A stretch of DNA of 64,000 nt from Candidatus Eiseniibacteriota bacterium (GTDB lineage: Bacteria > Orphanbacterota > Orphanbacteria > Orphanbacterales > Orphanbacteraceae). A model generated the notes under the pieces. The model did not search any database. It was given only the letters and a program-made list of their open reading frames with translations, and was not told the origin of the DNA. Below, one piece after another: positions 17,000 through 24,658 of the stretch (its first letter is position 1; each line of letters starts with the position of its first letter). A program made the position numbers and the translations under genes. The DNA lies in contig JAJCZU010000004.1 in the NCBI GenBank assembly GCA_029262235.1, positions 835,330-899,329 on the forward strand, written 5' to 3'.

Positions 17000-18262
17000 T
17001 CAGGAGTTTCTGCGGATCGTGCTTCCGGGCGGAATGCGTGAGGCCTCGAAGTCAGATTCCGTTGCGTGCGGTTCGACGATCGTGTTTCGTCCGAGGTCCG
17101 CGCCGGCCGGGATACGCGCTCCCTTTCCGATGACGGTCAAACCGGTATACAGATGATCGGGCGATGCTTCGTTTGCATGGGAAGCGTCGCCCGTTCCTAT
17201 TTGTGCGCCTTCGCCGATCACGCCGTCCTTGTCCACGATCACGTCACGCAGCACGGCGCCGCGCCCCACGCGCACATTGTGCATGAGCACGCTCCCCTGC
17301 ACGTCCGCGCCTTCCGCGATCTGCACGCCGGGCGAAAGAATCGAACGCTGCACGCGCCCTGCGATGTGGCAGCCCGGACTCACGACGCACGTTTTCGCGT
17401 CGGCCCCGCGCGCGGCAAGTGAAGGCGGGCGATCGCCCACGCGCCCGTCCAGTTCATGATTCGTGCGGACGCGCCAGTTCCGGATGTCGAGCCCCGACGC
17501 GGGGTCGAGCATGTCCATGTTCGCGGCCCAGTACGCCTGCAGCGTCCCGACGTCGCGCCAGTAGCCTTCGAACGGATACGCGAATACTTCGTCGTTCGCG
17601 AGCGCGGCCGGAATGATGTTCTTGCCGAAGTCGTGTTCTGCGGTCGCGCGGAGCGCGCCCTTCAAATACTTTGCGTCAAAACAATAAATGCCGAGCGAGG
17701 CGAGGTTGCTCTTCGGCTCCGTGGGCTTTTCTTCCCAGTCGACGATGCGACCCAGGTCGTCCGTTGAAGCGATGCCGAAGTGCCTCGTGTCTTCCCACGG
17801 CACGCGCATCATCGCGATCGTGAGATCCGCCTGCGCTTCTTTGTGGAACTCGATCATCGGGCCGTAATCCATGTGATAAATGTGGTCGCCCGACAGAATC
17901 ATGATGCGGTCGGGATCGACGAATTCGATGTAGTCGAGGTTCTGGCGAATGGCGTCGGCGGTGCCGCGATACCAGTCGGACTCGGCGTAGCCTGTTCGTG
18001 GCGGCAGAATTTTCGCGCCGCGCCTGCGCCCGTAGAGATCCCACGCTTCCCCCCCGCCCACGTGCTCGTTCAGCGAGAGCGGCTTGTACTGCGTAAGGAC
18101 GGCCACGCGGTCGATGCCCGAGTTCATGACGTTCGACATCGCGAAGTCGATGATCCGGTAGAGCCCGCCGAACGGGACGGCCGGTTTCGCGCGCGCGTTC
18201 GCGAGAATGTTGAGGCGCGTGCCGCCGCCGCCCGCGAGAAGCAGGACAAGGGTCTTTTTCAT
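17000..18262 (-). CDS. glgC: Glucose-1-phosphate adenylyltransferase GlgC
   Basis: It makes ADP-glucose from glucose-1-phosphate and ATP, the committed step to glycogen. The 420-residue length is standard. The nucleotide-binding motif (LLAGGGGTRLNILANARAKP, residues about 8-27) and AVPFGGLYRIIDFAMSN are intact. The catalytic region has ILSGDHIYHMDY, then GYWRDVGTL with the expected Asp. The C-terminal third is a left-handed beta-helix domain. ATG 18262 overlaps the TGA of the upstream GlgD-like gene (ATGA), so both enzymes are made together and probably form a mixed oligomer. Confidence 0.93.
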   Translation of the reverse strand: MKKTLVLLLAGGGGTRLNILANARAKPAVPFGGLYRIIDFAMSNVMNSGIDRVAVLTQYKPLSLNEHVGGGEAWDLYGRRRGAKILPPRTGYAESDWYRGTADAIRQNLDYIEFVDPDRIMILSGDHIYHMDYGPMIEFHKEAQADLTIAMMRVPWEDTRHFGIASTDDLGRIVDWEEKPTEPKSNLASLGIYCFDAKYLKGALRATAEHDFGKNIIPAALANDEVFAYPFEGYWRDVGTLQAYWAANMDMLDPASGLDIRNWRVRTNHELDGRVGDRPPSLAARGADAKTCVVSPGCHIAGRVQRSILSPGVQIAEGADVQGSVLMHNVRVGRGAVLRDVIVDKDGVIGEGAQIGTGDASHANEASPDHLYTGLTVIGKGARIPAGADLGRNTIVEPHATESDFEASRIPPGSTIRRNS

Positions 18263-19536
18263 GTGACCAGCACTCCCGCGGGATACGAAGATTCGGTGAA
18301 CTGTTCCTCGTCGAGAAACGGGGGCACGATGCAGTTCTTGCCCATCGCGACCGTGCCGGGAATGCGCGTGGCTTTCCCGATCAGCGTGATGCCGGAGCGG
18401 AGAAGGTCGGGGTGCACGCTGTTCGCGCGCGTGTCGTTGCCGATGCCGATGCGGGCGCCGGGGCCGATCGACACTTTTTCGTCGGCGATCACCTTCGTCA
18501 CCTCGGCGCCGGCCGCAACGTGCGCGTCGGGGAACAGGATCGAGTCGCGGACGACCGCACCCGCTTCGACCACAACACCGGGGAACAGAATCGATCGCTC
18601 CACCGTCCCCGCGATGTGGCAGCCGAACGTGAAGCGCGAATCGGTGACGTGCGATTCGCTCGTGAGGATCGCGGGCGACCGTTCGCGCAGCCGCTTGTCG
18701 TCGAGGTTCGTGCGCAGCCGCCACTTCTCGAAGCCGAGCTTGCCGTCGCCGTCGAGGAAGTCCATGTTCGCGCGCCAGTACTCGTCGATCGTGCGGCTGT
18801 AGGCCCAGTATCCCCTGTGCCGCCAGCCGAACACCTTGAACCGCGGGATGAGTGCCGGAAGCACGTCGCGCCCGAATTCGAACGTACCGGTCGGCGGAGC
18901 GAAGTTCCGCAGAATCTCGCTCAGCACGCTGCGCTTGAAGAGATAAATCGTCATCGACGCCCATTTGTAGAGCGGGCGGCTCGGCTTTTCCACATAGTCG
19001 ACGAGAGGGCCGCCCGGCTCGGAGTCGTCGCCCTCGATATCGCCGAGGCCGAATCGCCCCGCGCCTTCCGCGGGGACCGGCACGAACGCGGCCGTGACGT
19101 CGGCGTCGTTCTCTTCGTGGAAGCGCACGAGTTCCTGGTAATCCATGTTGTAGATGTGGTCGCCCGAGAGGATCAGCACGTGCTCGTGCGGGTATTCTTC
19201 GAGGAATTCGCGGTTCTGGGCGACGGCGTCGGCCGTGCCGCGATACCAGTCGGTGTGCGAGCTCCCCTGCTGGGGCGGGAGCAGCGAGACGCCCCGCTCG
19301 CGACCGGCGAAGTCCCAGGACGTGCCGACACCCACGTGATTGATCAGCGACGTGGAGCGGTATTGCGACAGTATCCCGACGCGCTCGATGCCGGAGTTCA
19401 TGAGGTTGCTGAGGGGGAAGTCGATCACGCGGTACATGCCGCCGAAAAAGACGGCCGATTTCGGCCTGTGGAGGGTGAGCACGCTGAGTTCGTCGACTCG
19501 GCCGCCCGCCAATATGAGGGAAACGACTTTGTGCAT
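18259..19536 (-). CDS. GlgC-like (GlgD-type) subunit with altered nucleotide-binding motif
   Basis: This 425-residue paralogue of GlgC keeps the overall fold, including YRVIDFPLSNLMNSGI, DWYRGTADAV, ILSGDHIYNMDY, a GYW segment and the C-terminal beta-helix. The glycine-rich phosphate loop is changed: GGxGTRL becomes GGRVDEL and RAKPAVPF becomes RPKSAVFF. In Firmicutes, GlgD subunits with comparable changes have little catalysis of their own and activate GlgC; a similar regulatory role is inferred here. ATG 19536 starts at the natural MHKVVSLILAGG; a GTG at 19599 would add 21 residues. It is the first gene of the glg pair and divergent from the lysine catabolic genes. Confidence 0.82.
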   Translation of the reverse strand: MHKVVSLILAGGRVDELSVLTLHRPKSAVFFGGMYRVIDFPLSNLMNSGIERVGILSQYRSTSLINHVGVGTSWDFAGRERGVSLLPPQQGSSHTDWYRGTADAVAQNREFLEEYPHEHVLILSGDHIYNMDYQELVRFHEENDADVTAAFVPVPAEGAGRFGLGDIEGDDSEPGGPLVDYVEKPSRPLYKWASMTIYLFKRSVLSEILRNFAPPTGTFEFGRDVLPALIPRFKVFGWRHRGYWAYSRTIDEYWRANMDFLDGDGKLGFEKWRLRTNLDDKRLRERSPAILTSESHVTDSRFTFGCHIAGTVERSILFPGVVVEAGAVVRDSILFPDAHVAAGAEVTKVIADEKVSIGPGARIGIGNDTRANSVHPDLLRSGITLIGKATRIPGTVAMGKNCIVPPFLDEEQFTESSYPAGVLVT

Positions 19537-19571
19537 GGTTCCGTTTCTCGTTCTGGCCTCTCGAGATTCCG

Positions 19572-19580
19572 ATAGTAACA
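19572..19580 (-). promoter_or_regulatory. Extended -10 promoter of the glg pair
   Basis: The minus strand reads TGTTACTAT 36 bases before the GlgD-like start codon. No clear -35 is visible. Confidence 0.45.
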
Positions 19581-19619
19581 CGTTTCGCCCGTTTGACACC
19601 CCTGCGCGCGGGTGAGAAA

Positions 19620-20942
19620 ATGGAGCTTCCCTTTACCGGAGAAACCAACTTGATCGGCATTCGCAGCGAAGACAAAAGCAAGTGGGAGAGGCGCGTTCCC
19701 ATCACGCCATCGACCGTCCGCAAACTGATCGCCGACGGCATCGAAGTGCGGATCCAGCCGTCGAAGCGGCGCGTGGTCCCCGACGACGAGTACCGCGACG
19801 CCGGGGCCACGGTCACCGACGACCTTTCCCCGTGTTCGATCGTGTTCGGCGTGAAGGAGATGCCGGGCGACTTCTTTCAGAAGGGGCAGGCGTATGTCTT
19901 CTTCTCGCACACGATCAAAGGCCAGCCTTACAACATGGGCATGCTGCGCGCGCTGCGGGCCGCCGGTTCCCATCTCATCGACTACGAGCGCATCGTCGAC
20001 GACAAGGGACGGCGCCTTGTGCTGTTCGGGCGTTTTGCCGGGCTTGCCGGCATGGTCGACGCGCTTCACTTCTATGGCAAGCGCCTGGCGCACGAAGGAA
20101 CCGACACGCCTCTTCTCACGATGAAGCCGTGCCACGAGTACGATGACCTGGACGAAGCGAAGGCCGCCGTGACTGCCGTCCGCGACGCGATTCAGGCGGG
20201 CGGCTGGCCGCGCGAAGCCGGGCCGCTCGTTACAGGGTTTGCCGGCTACGGAAATGTGTCGCGCGGGGCGCAGGAGATCTTCGACCTGCTCGAGCCGCAG
20301 GAGATCATGCCTTCGGCGCTCGCGACCGCCACGTTCACGTCTTCGATCGTAAAAGTCGTGTTTGCAGAAAGCGACATGGTGCGCCGGATCGACTCCGCGC
20401 ACCCGTTCGCGCTTCAGGACTATTACGATCATCCCGAAAAATATCGATCGCGGTTCGCGGATTACGTGCCGCACATCGACCTGCTCGTGAACGCGATTTA
20501 CTGGGAAGAACGATACCCCCGGCTCATCACGAAGGAAGAGCTCGCGAAGAAGTGGGGGCGGACGAAACGCCCGCGCTTCGTGGCCGATATCAGCTGCGAC
20601 GTGAACGGGGCTGTCGAGTTTCTCGAAAAGACCACCGATCCCGGAACGCCCACGTTCGTATACGAGCCGGCCACCGGGCGCGTGATTGACGGCGTCGAAG
20701 GGGACGGCCCCGTGATGCTCGCCGTCGACATTCTGCCGTGCGAACTCCCGCGCGAAAGTTCGCGTGCGTTCAGCGAACTGCTCGAGCCGTTTCTCCGCGC
20801 GATGGACAAGGCCGATTTCTCGAAGCCGCCGGACGAAATCGGACTTCCCGATCCCATTCGCGTCGCGCTCATCGTGAAAGACGGACGCTTCACGCCCGAG
20901 TACCGCTTCATGCGTCCGTTTCTCGAAACCGAAGGATCGTAA
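19620..20942 (+). CDS. Lysine-ketoglutarate reductase-like protein (AlaDh/PNT fold)
   Basis: It probably condenses lysine and 2-oxoglutarate to saccharopine with NADPH. The 440 residues begin with an alanine-dehydrogenase/PNT-type N-terminal domain (IGIRSEDKSKWERRVPITP) and have a dinucleotide-binding glycine pattern (GFAGYGNVSRGAQEI) near residue 205. The C-terminal part contains VADISCDVNGAVEF, as in the LKR half of bifunctional LKR/SDH. It is encoded separately from the SDH half, which follows with an overlapping TAATG. ATG 19620 starts at MELPFTGE; the TTG 27 bases earlier is less likely. Confidence 0.85.
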   Translation: MELPFTGETNLIGIRSEDKSKWERRVPITPSTVRKLIADGIEVRIQPSKRRVVPDDEYRDAGATVTDDLSPCSIVFGVKEMPGDFFQKGQAYVFFSHTIKGQPYNMGMLRALRAAGSHLIDYERIVDDKGRRLVLFGRFAGLAGMVDALHFYGKRLAHEGTDTPLLTMKPCHEYDDLDEAKAAVTAVRDAIQAGGWPREAGPLVTGFAGYGNVSRGAQEIFDLLEPQEIMPSALATATFTSSIVKVVFAESDMVRRIDSAHPFALQDYYDHPEKYRSRFADYVPHIDLLVNAIYWEERYPRLITKEELAKKWGRTKRPRFVADISCDVNGAVEFLEKTTDPGTPTFVYEPATGRVIDGVEGDGPVMLAVDILPCELPRESSRAFSELLEPFLRAMDKADFSKPPDEIGLPDPIRVALIVKDGRFTPEYRFMRPFLETEGS

Positions 20943-22309
20943 TGCAGAAACGTATACTCGTGGTCGGTTCCGGCCGCGTGGCAGGTCCCCTCATCGACTA
21001 TCTGCTCGTGCGCGGGCACATCGTGACGATCGCCACGCTCGAGGCCGAGCGCGCCATCGAACTCGTGGCCGGCCGCCCGAACGGCACCGTCGTCCATCTC
21101 GATCTCGAGGACGAGGCCGGACTCGCGAAGCTCATGCAGGGTCAGGACGGCGCCGTCAGTCTCGCGCCGTTTCCTTTTCATATCAATGTTGCGCGCGCGT
21201 GTCTGGCCGCCGGCGTGCACCTCGTCACGACCTCGTACGTCAGCGACGAAATGGCCGCGCTTCACGATGAGGCCACCGCGAAGGACCTGCTCTTTCTGAA
21301 CGAATGCGGCCTCGACCCCGGCCTCGATCACATGTCCGCGATGGAGCTGTTCCGCGCCGTGAAAGACGCCGGCGCCGAAGTCGTTTCGTACAAATCACAT
21401 TGCGGCGGTATTCCCGCGCCCGAAGCGAACGACAATCCGTTCGGCTACAAGTTTTCGTGGAGCCCGAAGGGTGTGCTCGTGGCCGCGAAGTCGTCCGCGC
21501 GCTACTGCGAGGACGGCAAGGAGATCGTGCGAAGCGAAGACGAAGTGCATCGCCACACCTGGACGATCGACGTCGACGGCATCGGCACGCTCGAAGCGTA
21601 TCCCAATCGTGATTCGATGAAGTATGAAGAATTGTACGGGCTCGGTCACGTACCTACGATCATTCGCGCCACGCTTCGTTACGACGGCTGGTCACGCACT
21701 GTGGCCGCGCTCCGCACGCTCGGCCTGCTCGACGAAGAGCCCGTGCTCGGCGAAGGGGAGACATGGGCGGAACTCACGGCGCGCAAGGCCGGGGGCGGCG
21801 GCGCGGGCGAGGGCGCAGCGCAGGAAGAGGGCGCTGGTGCGGCGGGAACGGATGAAGTGCGCAACAGAGCTGCGAAATTCCTCGCCATCCCCGCGGACGA
21901 TACCGTGCTCGACCGTCTCGCCTGGCTCGGCCTCTTCGGGCGCGATGTCGCCGGCGACACCGGCAAGCCTCCGATCGACGCGCTCGTCAATCGCATGATC
22001 GAACGCATGGCGTATACCGACGACGAACCCGACATGGTCGTTCTGCAGGACGAAGTGATCGCGAAGTTCCCCGACGGCCATCGCGAGCGCTTTCTCTCGA
22101 CCCTGATCTGCAAGGGCGAGCCCGGCGGCGAGTCAGCCATGGCGCGCACAGTCGGCCTCCCGGCCGCCGTCGCCACGAGCATGATCGTCGAGGGCAAGAT
22201 CGTCGAACGCGGCGTCCGCATTCCGATCGAGGCCGAGATCTACGAGCCGATCCTCACCGCACTCGACCACGCCGGCATCCGATTCGAAGAAAAACGCGAA
22301 AAGATTTAG
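20942..22309 (+). CDS. Saccharopine dehydrogenase family protein
   Basis: It should oxidise saccharopine to glutamate and aminoadipate semialdehyde, completing the pathway with the upstream LKR. The 455 residues start with a Rossmann fingerprint (ILVVGSGRVAGPLIDYLL, residues 4-21). They continue with the catalytic-domain pattern NECGLDPGLDHMSAMELF and HCGGIPAPEANDNPFGYKF. A Gly/Ala/Glu-rich insert (about residues 281-303) looks like a flexible linker not needed for the fold. The start overlaps the LKR stop (TAATG). An intergenic palindrome begins 11 bases after the stop. Confidence 0.9.
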   Translation: MQKRILVVGSGRVAGPLIDYLLVRGHIVTIATLEAERAIELVAGRPNGTVVHLDLEDEAGLAKLMQGQDGAVSLAPFPFHINVARACLAAGVHLVTTSYVSDEMAALHDEATAKDLLFLNECGLDPGLDHMSAMELFRAVKDAGAEVVSYKSHCGGIPAPEANDNPFGYKFSWSPKGVLVAAKSSARYCEDGKEIVRSEDEVHRHTWTIDVDGIGTLEAYPNRDSMKYEELYGLGHVPTIIRATLRYDGWSRTVAALRTLGLLDEEPVLGEGETWAELTARKAGGGGAGEGAAQEEGAGAAGTDEVRNRAAKFLAIPADDTVLDRLAWLGLFGRDVAGDTGKPPIDALVNRMIERMAYTDDEPDMVVLQDEVIAKFPDGHRERFLSTLICKGEPGGESAMARTVGLPAAVATSMIVEGKIVERGVRIPIEAEIYEPILTALDHAGIRFEEKREKI

Positions 22310-22319
22310 ACGCGAATGA

Positions 22320-22420
22320 GTGGAAACGCTGCGGGCCGGATTCCCTTCGCCCCTCGACCTGGCCAGACTGGCCACCACGGAGGCCTCGGGGTTCAGGGAG
22401 CCGGCCCTCAGCGCTTCCTC
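22320..22420. repeat. Palindromic intergenic element, copy A
   Basis: The 101-bp imperfect inverted repeat has outer arms GTGGAAACGCTGCGGGCCGG and its near complement ending AGCGCTTCCTC. The tip reads TGGCCAGACTGGCCA. It lies just beyond the saccharopine dehydrogenase stop codon. The segment ACGGAGGCCTCG next to the tip is shared with copies B and C. Confidence 0.8.
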
Positions 22421-23005
22421 TCTCCCGTGTCATTGTGAGTGTGGGGGAGTGTGGCGGCGGAAGAGAAAAGACGGTTCGCGGCTGACCCCATTCGAGCGTG
22501 TACGAAATGAAGAACCGAGCGATCGGAGTGGGAAGCGAGGCGGTTCTCGATAAGTAACCCGCTTGAGTCCTGCCGGAGTGTCGAGACCTCGCAGTGATGC
22601 GGGGTCTCTTGTTTTGTGCTGAGCTGAATCGAGGCGGAATGAGGGGCACATGCTGACTGGCCAGTTTTCGACCGCCATTTCGGCGGTCAGAAAATAGCCA
22701 GCGTTGATTTCTTGTACTGATCAAGACAAGCTCAGGCTGACCGCGTTGCCTCTCGCGTGGTAACGAGTTCGAGTCCTGCCTTGGGAGCGAAGTGGAGAGA
22801 CCCGAGGTTGCCCGAAAACTCGATCGAATCTGAGACGGCGAAATTTACGGGCGCGCGGGCAGAATCTTCGGATAGACTCCACCGGCCAGGTTCAAAGGCA
22901 TCGTCCTCAATGAAAAGCCTGTAACACAAGTGCGGAGGTCCCAAGGCACCAAGACTCTCGGCCGCTCATCGATTCATTACCAACCATTTGATGAAGGGGA
23001 TGACA
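22421..23005. other. Gene-poor stretch with two hairpins
   Basis: No convincing coding frame runs here. It holds a terminator-like hairpin (22583-22608), a 45-base hairpin (22657-22701) with GACCGCC/GGCGGTC at its tip and an ACTGGCCAGT palindrome at its base, and unassigned DNA up to the ribosome binding site of the next gene. A 16-codon frame at about 22510 ends before the terminator but lacks a ribosome binding site. Confidence 0.6.
22583..22615 (+). terminator. Intrinsic terminator, copy 1 of a repeated module
   Basis: The hairpin GAGACCTCGCA-GTGA-TGCGGGGTCTC is followed by TTGTTTTG. The same 26 bases recur at 23349-23374. It may close the lysine catabolic transcript or an unseen short RNA. 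Confidence 0.7.
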
Positions 23006-23311
23006 ATGCGATTCATGATGACCGCACGCTTTCCACTCGAGCCTTTCAACTCACTCGTTCGCGACGGATCTGCAGGCAAGATCCTCGGCAGTATCGTGGA
23101 GGACCTGAAACCGGAGGCGATTTACTTTGTTGAGAACGACGGTTGCCGGTGTGCGGTCATGATCATAGACATGCCCACGCCGTCCGACCTTCCGCGCCAC
23201 TCCGAACCTTTCTTTCTCAAGTTCAATGCAAGTTGCGAGTTCCGGATCGCGATGACGCCCGAGGATCTCGGGCGCGCCAGCCTGGAAGATCTTGGAAAGA
23301 AATGGGGGTAA
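23006..23311 (+). CDS. Conserved hypothetical small protein
   Basis: The 101-residue soluble product has the beta-alpha-beta pattern of small dimeric alpha/beta-barrel proteins. It opens with MRFMMTARFPLEPFNSLVRD, then 'LKPEAIYFVENDGCRCAVMI', a 'LPRHSEPFFLKFNA' segment and 'AMTPEDLGRA'. I recall similar uncharacterised proteins of about 100 residues in many bacteria, but no function. ATG 23006 has AAGGGG at the right distance; the frame upstream has further weak starts. A strong terminator follows 37 bases after the stop, so it is probably a single-gene unit. Confidence 0.7.
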   Translation: MRFMMTARFPLEPFNSLVRDGSAGKILGSIVEDLKPEAIYFVENDGCRCAVMIIDMPTPSDLPRHSEPFFLKFNASCEFRIAMTPEDLGRASLEDLGKKWG

Positions 23312-23348
23312 CCTGCCCGCTTTCGCTTGCTCTGTGAACTGAAGTGGA

Positions 23349-23377
23349 GAGACCTCGCAGTGATGCGGGGTCTCTTT
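23349..23377 (+). terminator. Intrinsic terminator, copy 2 of a repeated module
   Basis: The hairpin is identical to that at 22583-22608 and is followed by TTTCTC. It ends the small conserved protein gene. Confidence 0.85.
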
Positions 23378-23416
23378 CTCGTGGGGGCCTGGCGTACGGT
23401 TCCTTCCTCGCTGTGC

Positions 23417-24424
23417 TTACGGTGCGGACTGCGCGAGTTCTTCCGCCCGGGCCCGCAGTTCCCTCGCAAACCCCATGGCGCGCGTTGCCTTGAGGTCCCG
23501 TCGGGAGAGGGTCCGATAGAATACATACTTCTGCGCACCTGGAATCGTGGAGTCGTACATGATCGTCAGGAAACGTTCCTGGTCTTCAGGCTCGATGCCG
23601 GCTTTGCCCCAGGCATCGATCGCGAGCGCGATGGCTTCATATTCTTCCGAATCGGGAAGAAGCACACGCGATCCCTCGGTTCTCCAGTACGTGGCTCCGC
23701 AATACAGATGGCCGGGTTCGATGGCAGGCACAAACGGGTCCGGAGGTTCGGCTCTCATGGTGCCGTCTCTGCAGAAGAGAACTTCGCTCCCCCAGGCACC
23801 CGCCAGTCGACCGCCGACTGAGCCGCCATCCTCGTAGGTGTAGAACTCGGCCAGAACCCATGGGTACTTGAGGCCGATCTGCTTCGCTACGAATCGGCGC
23901 GCGTCCCTGTCGACTCCCGCGGGGGCACGATCACCCAGTGAAGGGTTGCACCACAACAAAGCGTCCGGGACGAGCGTAACGCTGACAGTGGCGATCGTGA
24001 GTCCGATCAGGAAGAGACGAAACTCTTTGCTCATGACAACGCGCGGAATGCCCGCAAGAAAGTCCGCGACGGCCATCAGCACGAGAAGGCACGAGGCCGT
24101 GAGAAGAGCGAATCCCGCCGCGTGAGTACGCGCTGCCATTGTGCGCGGATCCCAGAAAGTGAGCAACACGAGCGCAAACAGAATTGTAGCGGTTGCGTGC
24201 GGAAGTGCGGTCAGGTAGCTGAACCTGCTGCGAGCGCTGAAGTAGATTCCGAGCAGGGCGACGAGTGGCATGCTCCAGACCGCGATACGAATTGCAATCG
24301 GCATCGACGCGAACAGGTCGGCGCTCATTCCGAGCGGAGTCTCGCCGATCGAATTCGAATACCAGGGCAGAAATGATGAGATGAGCATGGCGGCGAGGGA
24401 GAAAATTGTCAGGCGTCGCTTCAT
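23417..24424 (-). CDS. Hypothetical multi-pass membrane protein
   Basis: The 335-residue product has about five hydrophobic segments in its first half (near 5-20, 45-62, 75-95, 105-125 and 140-160). A periplasmic or cytosolic C-terminal domain of about 175 residues follows. That domain has 'LAEFYTYEDGGSVGGRLAG', aromatic strands and a helical Arg/Glu/Ala-rich end. I do not recognise the family. AAGGAAG lies before the ATG, and a TTGACA -35 (24478-24483) lies about 55 bases upstream but has a poor -10. It stands alone, divergent from the beta-lactamase-like hydrolase. Confidence 0.6.
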   Translation of the reverse strand: MKRRLTIFSLAAMLISSFLPWYSNSIGETPLGMSADLFASMPIAIRIAVWSMPLVALLGIYFSARSRFSYLTALPHATATILFALVLLTFWDPRTMAARTHAAGFALLTASCLLVLMAVADFLAGIPRVVMSKEFRLFLIGLTIATVSVTLVPDALLWCNPSLGDRAPAGVDRDARRFVAKQIGLKYPWVLAEFYTYEDGGSVGGRLAGAWGSEVLFCRDGTMRAEPPDPFVPAIEPGHLYCGATYWRTEGSRVLLPDSEEYEAIALAIDAWGKAGIEPEDQERFLTIMYDSTIPGAQKYVFYRTLSRRDLKATRAMGFARELRARAEELAQSAP

Positions 24425-24658
24425 ACGGAATCTTCCTTCGGAAGGACTCCAGTCACTCTCCTCTCAGAGCGCGCGAGTGTCAAGACGCGGCGTAAAGGGG
24501 GGGCAACACTGGCGAAACTGACCGGCGCCGCGGTGGCCCCTGACCCGATCCGCCGAAACCGACTCCTCGGTTTGCGCGTACGGTAGAGTACGCTGTCCCC
24601 GGGATCCTTCCCGTACGATGCGTTACCGTTTCTGTCACACTCCGATCGGAGAGAGCTG

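Noticed and set aside
17000-19816. A single 938-residue minus-strand frame covering both glg genes
   Set aside because: The first part of this frame is an Arg-rich shadow of the GlgD-like gene; only the glgC part from 18262 has a real start and domain content.
22510-22560. 16-codon frame before a terminator as a leader peptide
   Set aside because: No ribosome binding site, no runs of a regulatory codon, and no downstream biosynthetic gene.
22254-22724. 156-codon minus-strand frame over copy A and a terminator
   Set aside because: It runs through a palindrome and a repeated terminator, and reads as basic low-complexity text.
22767-22780. T-arm-like GTTCGAGTCCTGCC
   Set aside because: The flanking five bases do not form the T-stem and no cloverleaf can be built upstream.
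24450-24483. TTGACA promoter upstream of the multi-pass membrane protein gene
   Set aside because: The -35 is perfect but the hexamer 17 bases on (GAGAGT) is a poor -10, so it was not listed as a feature.
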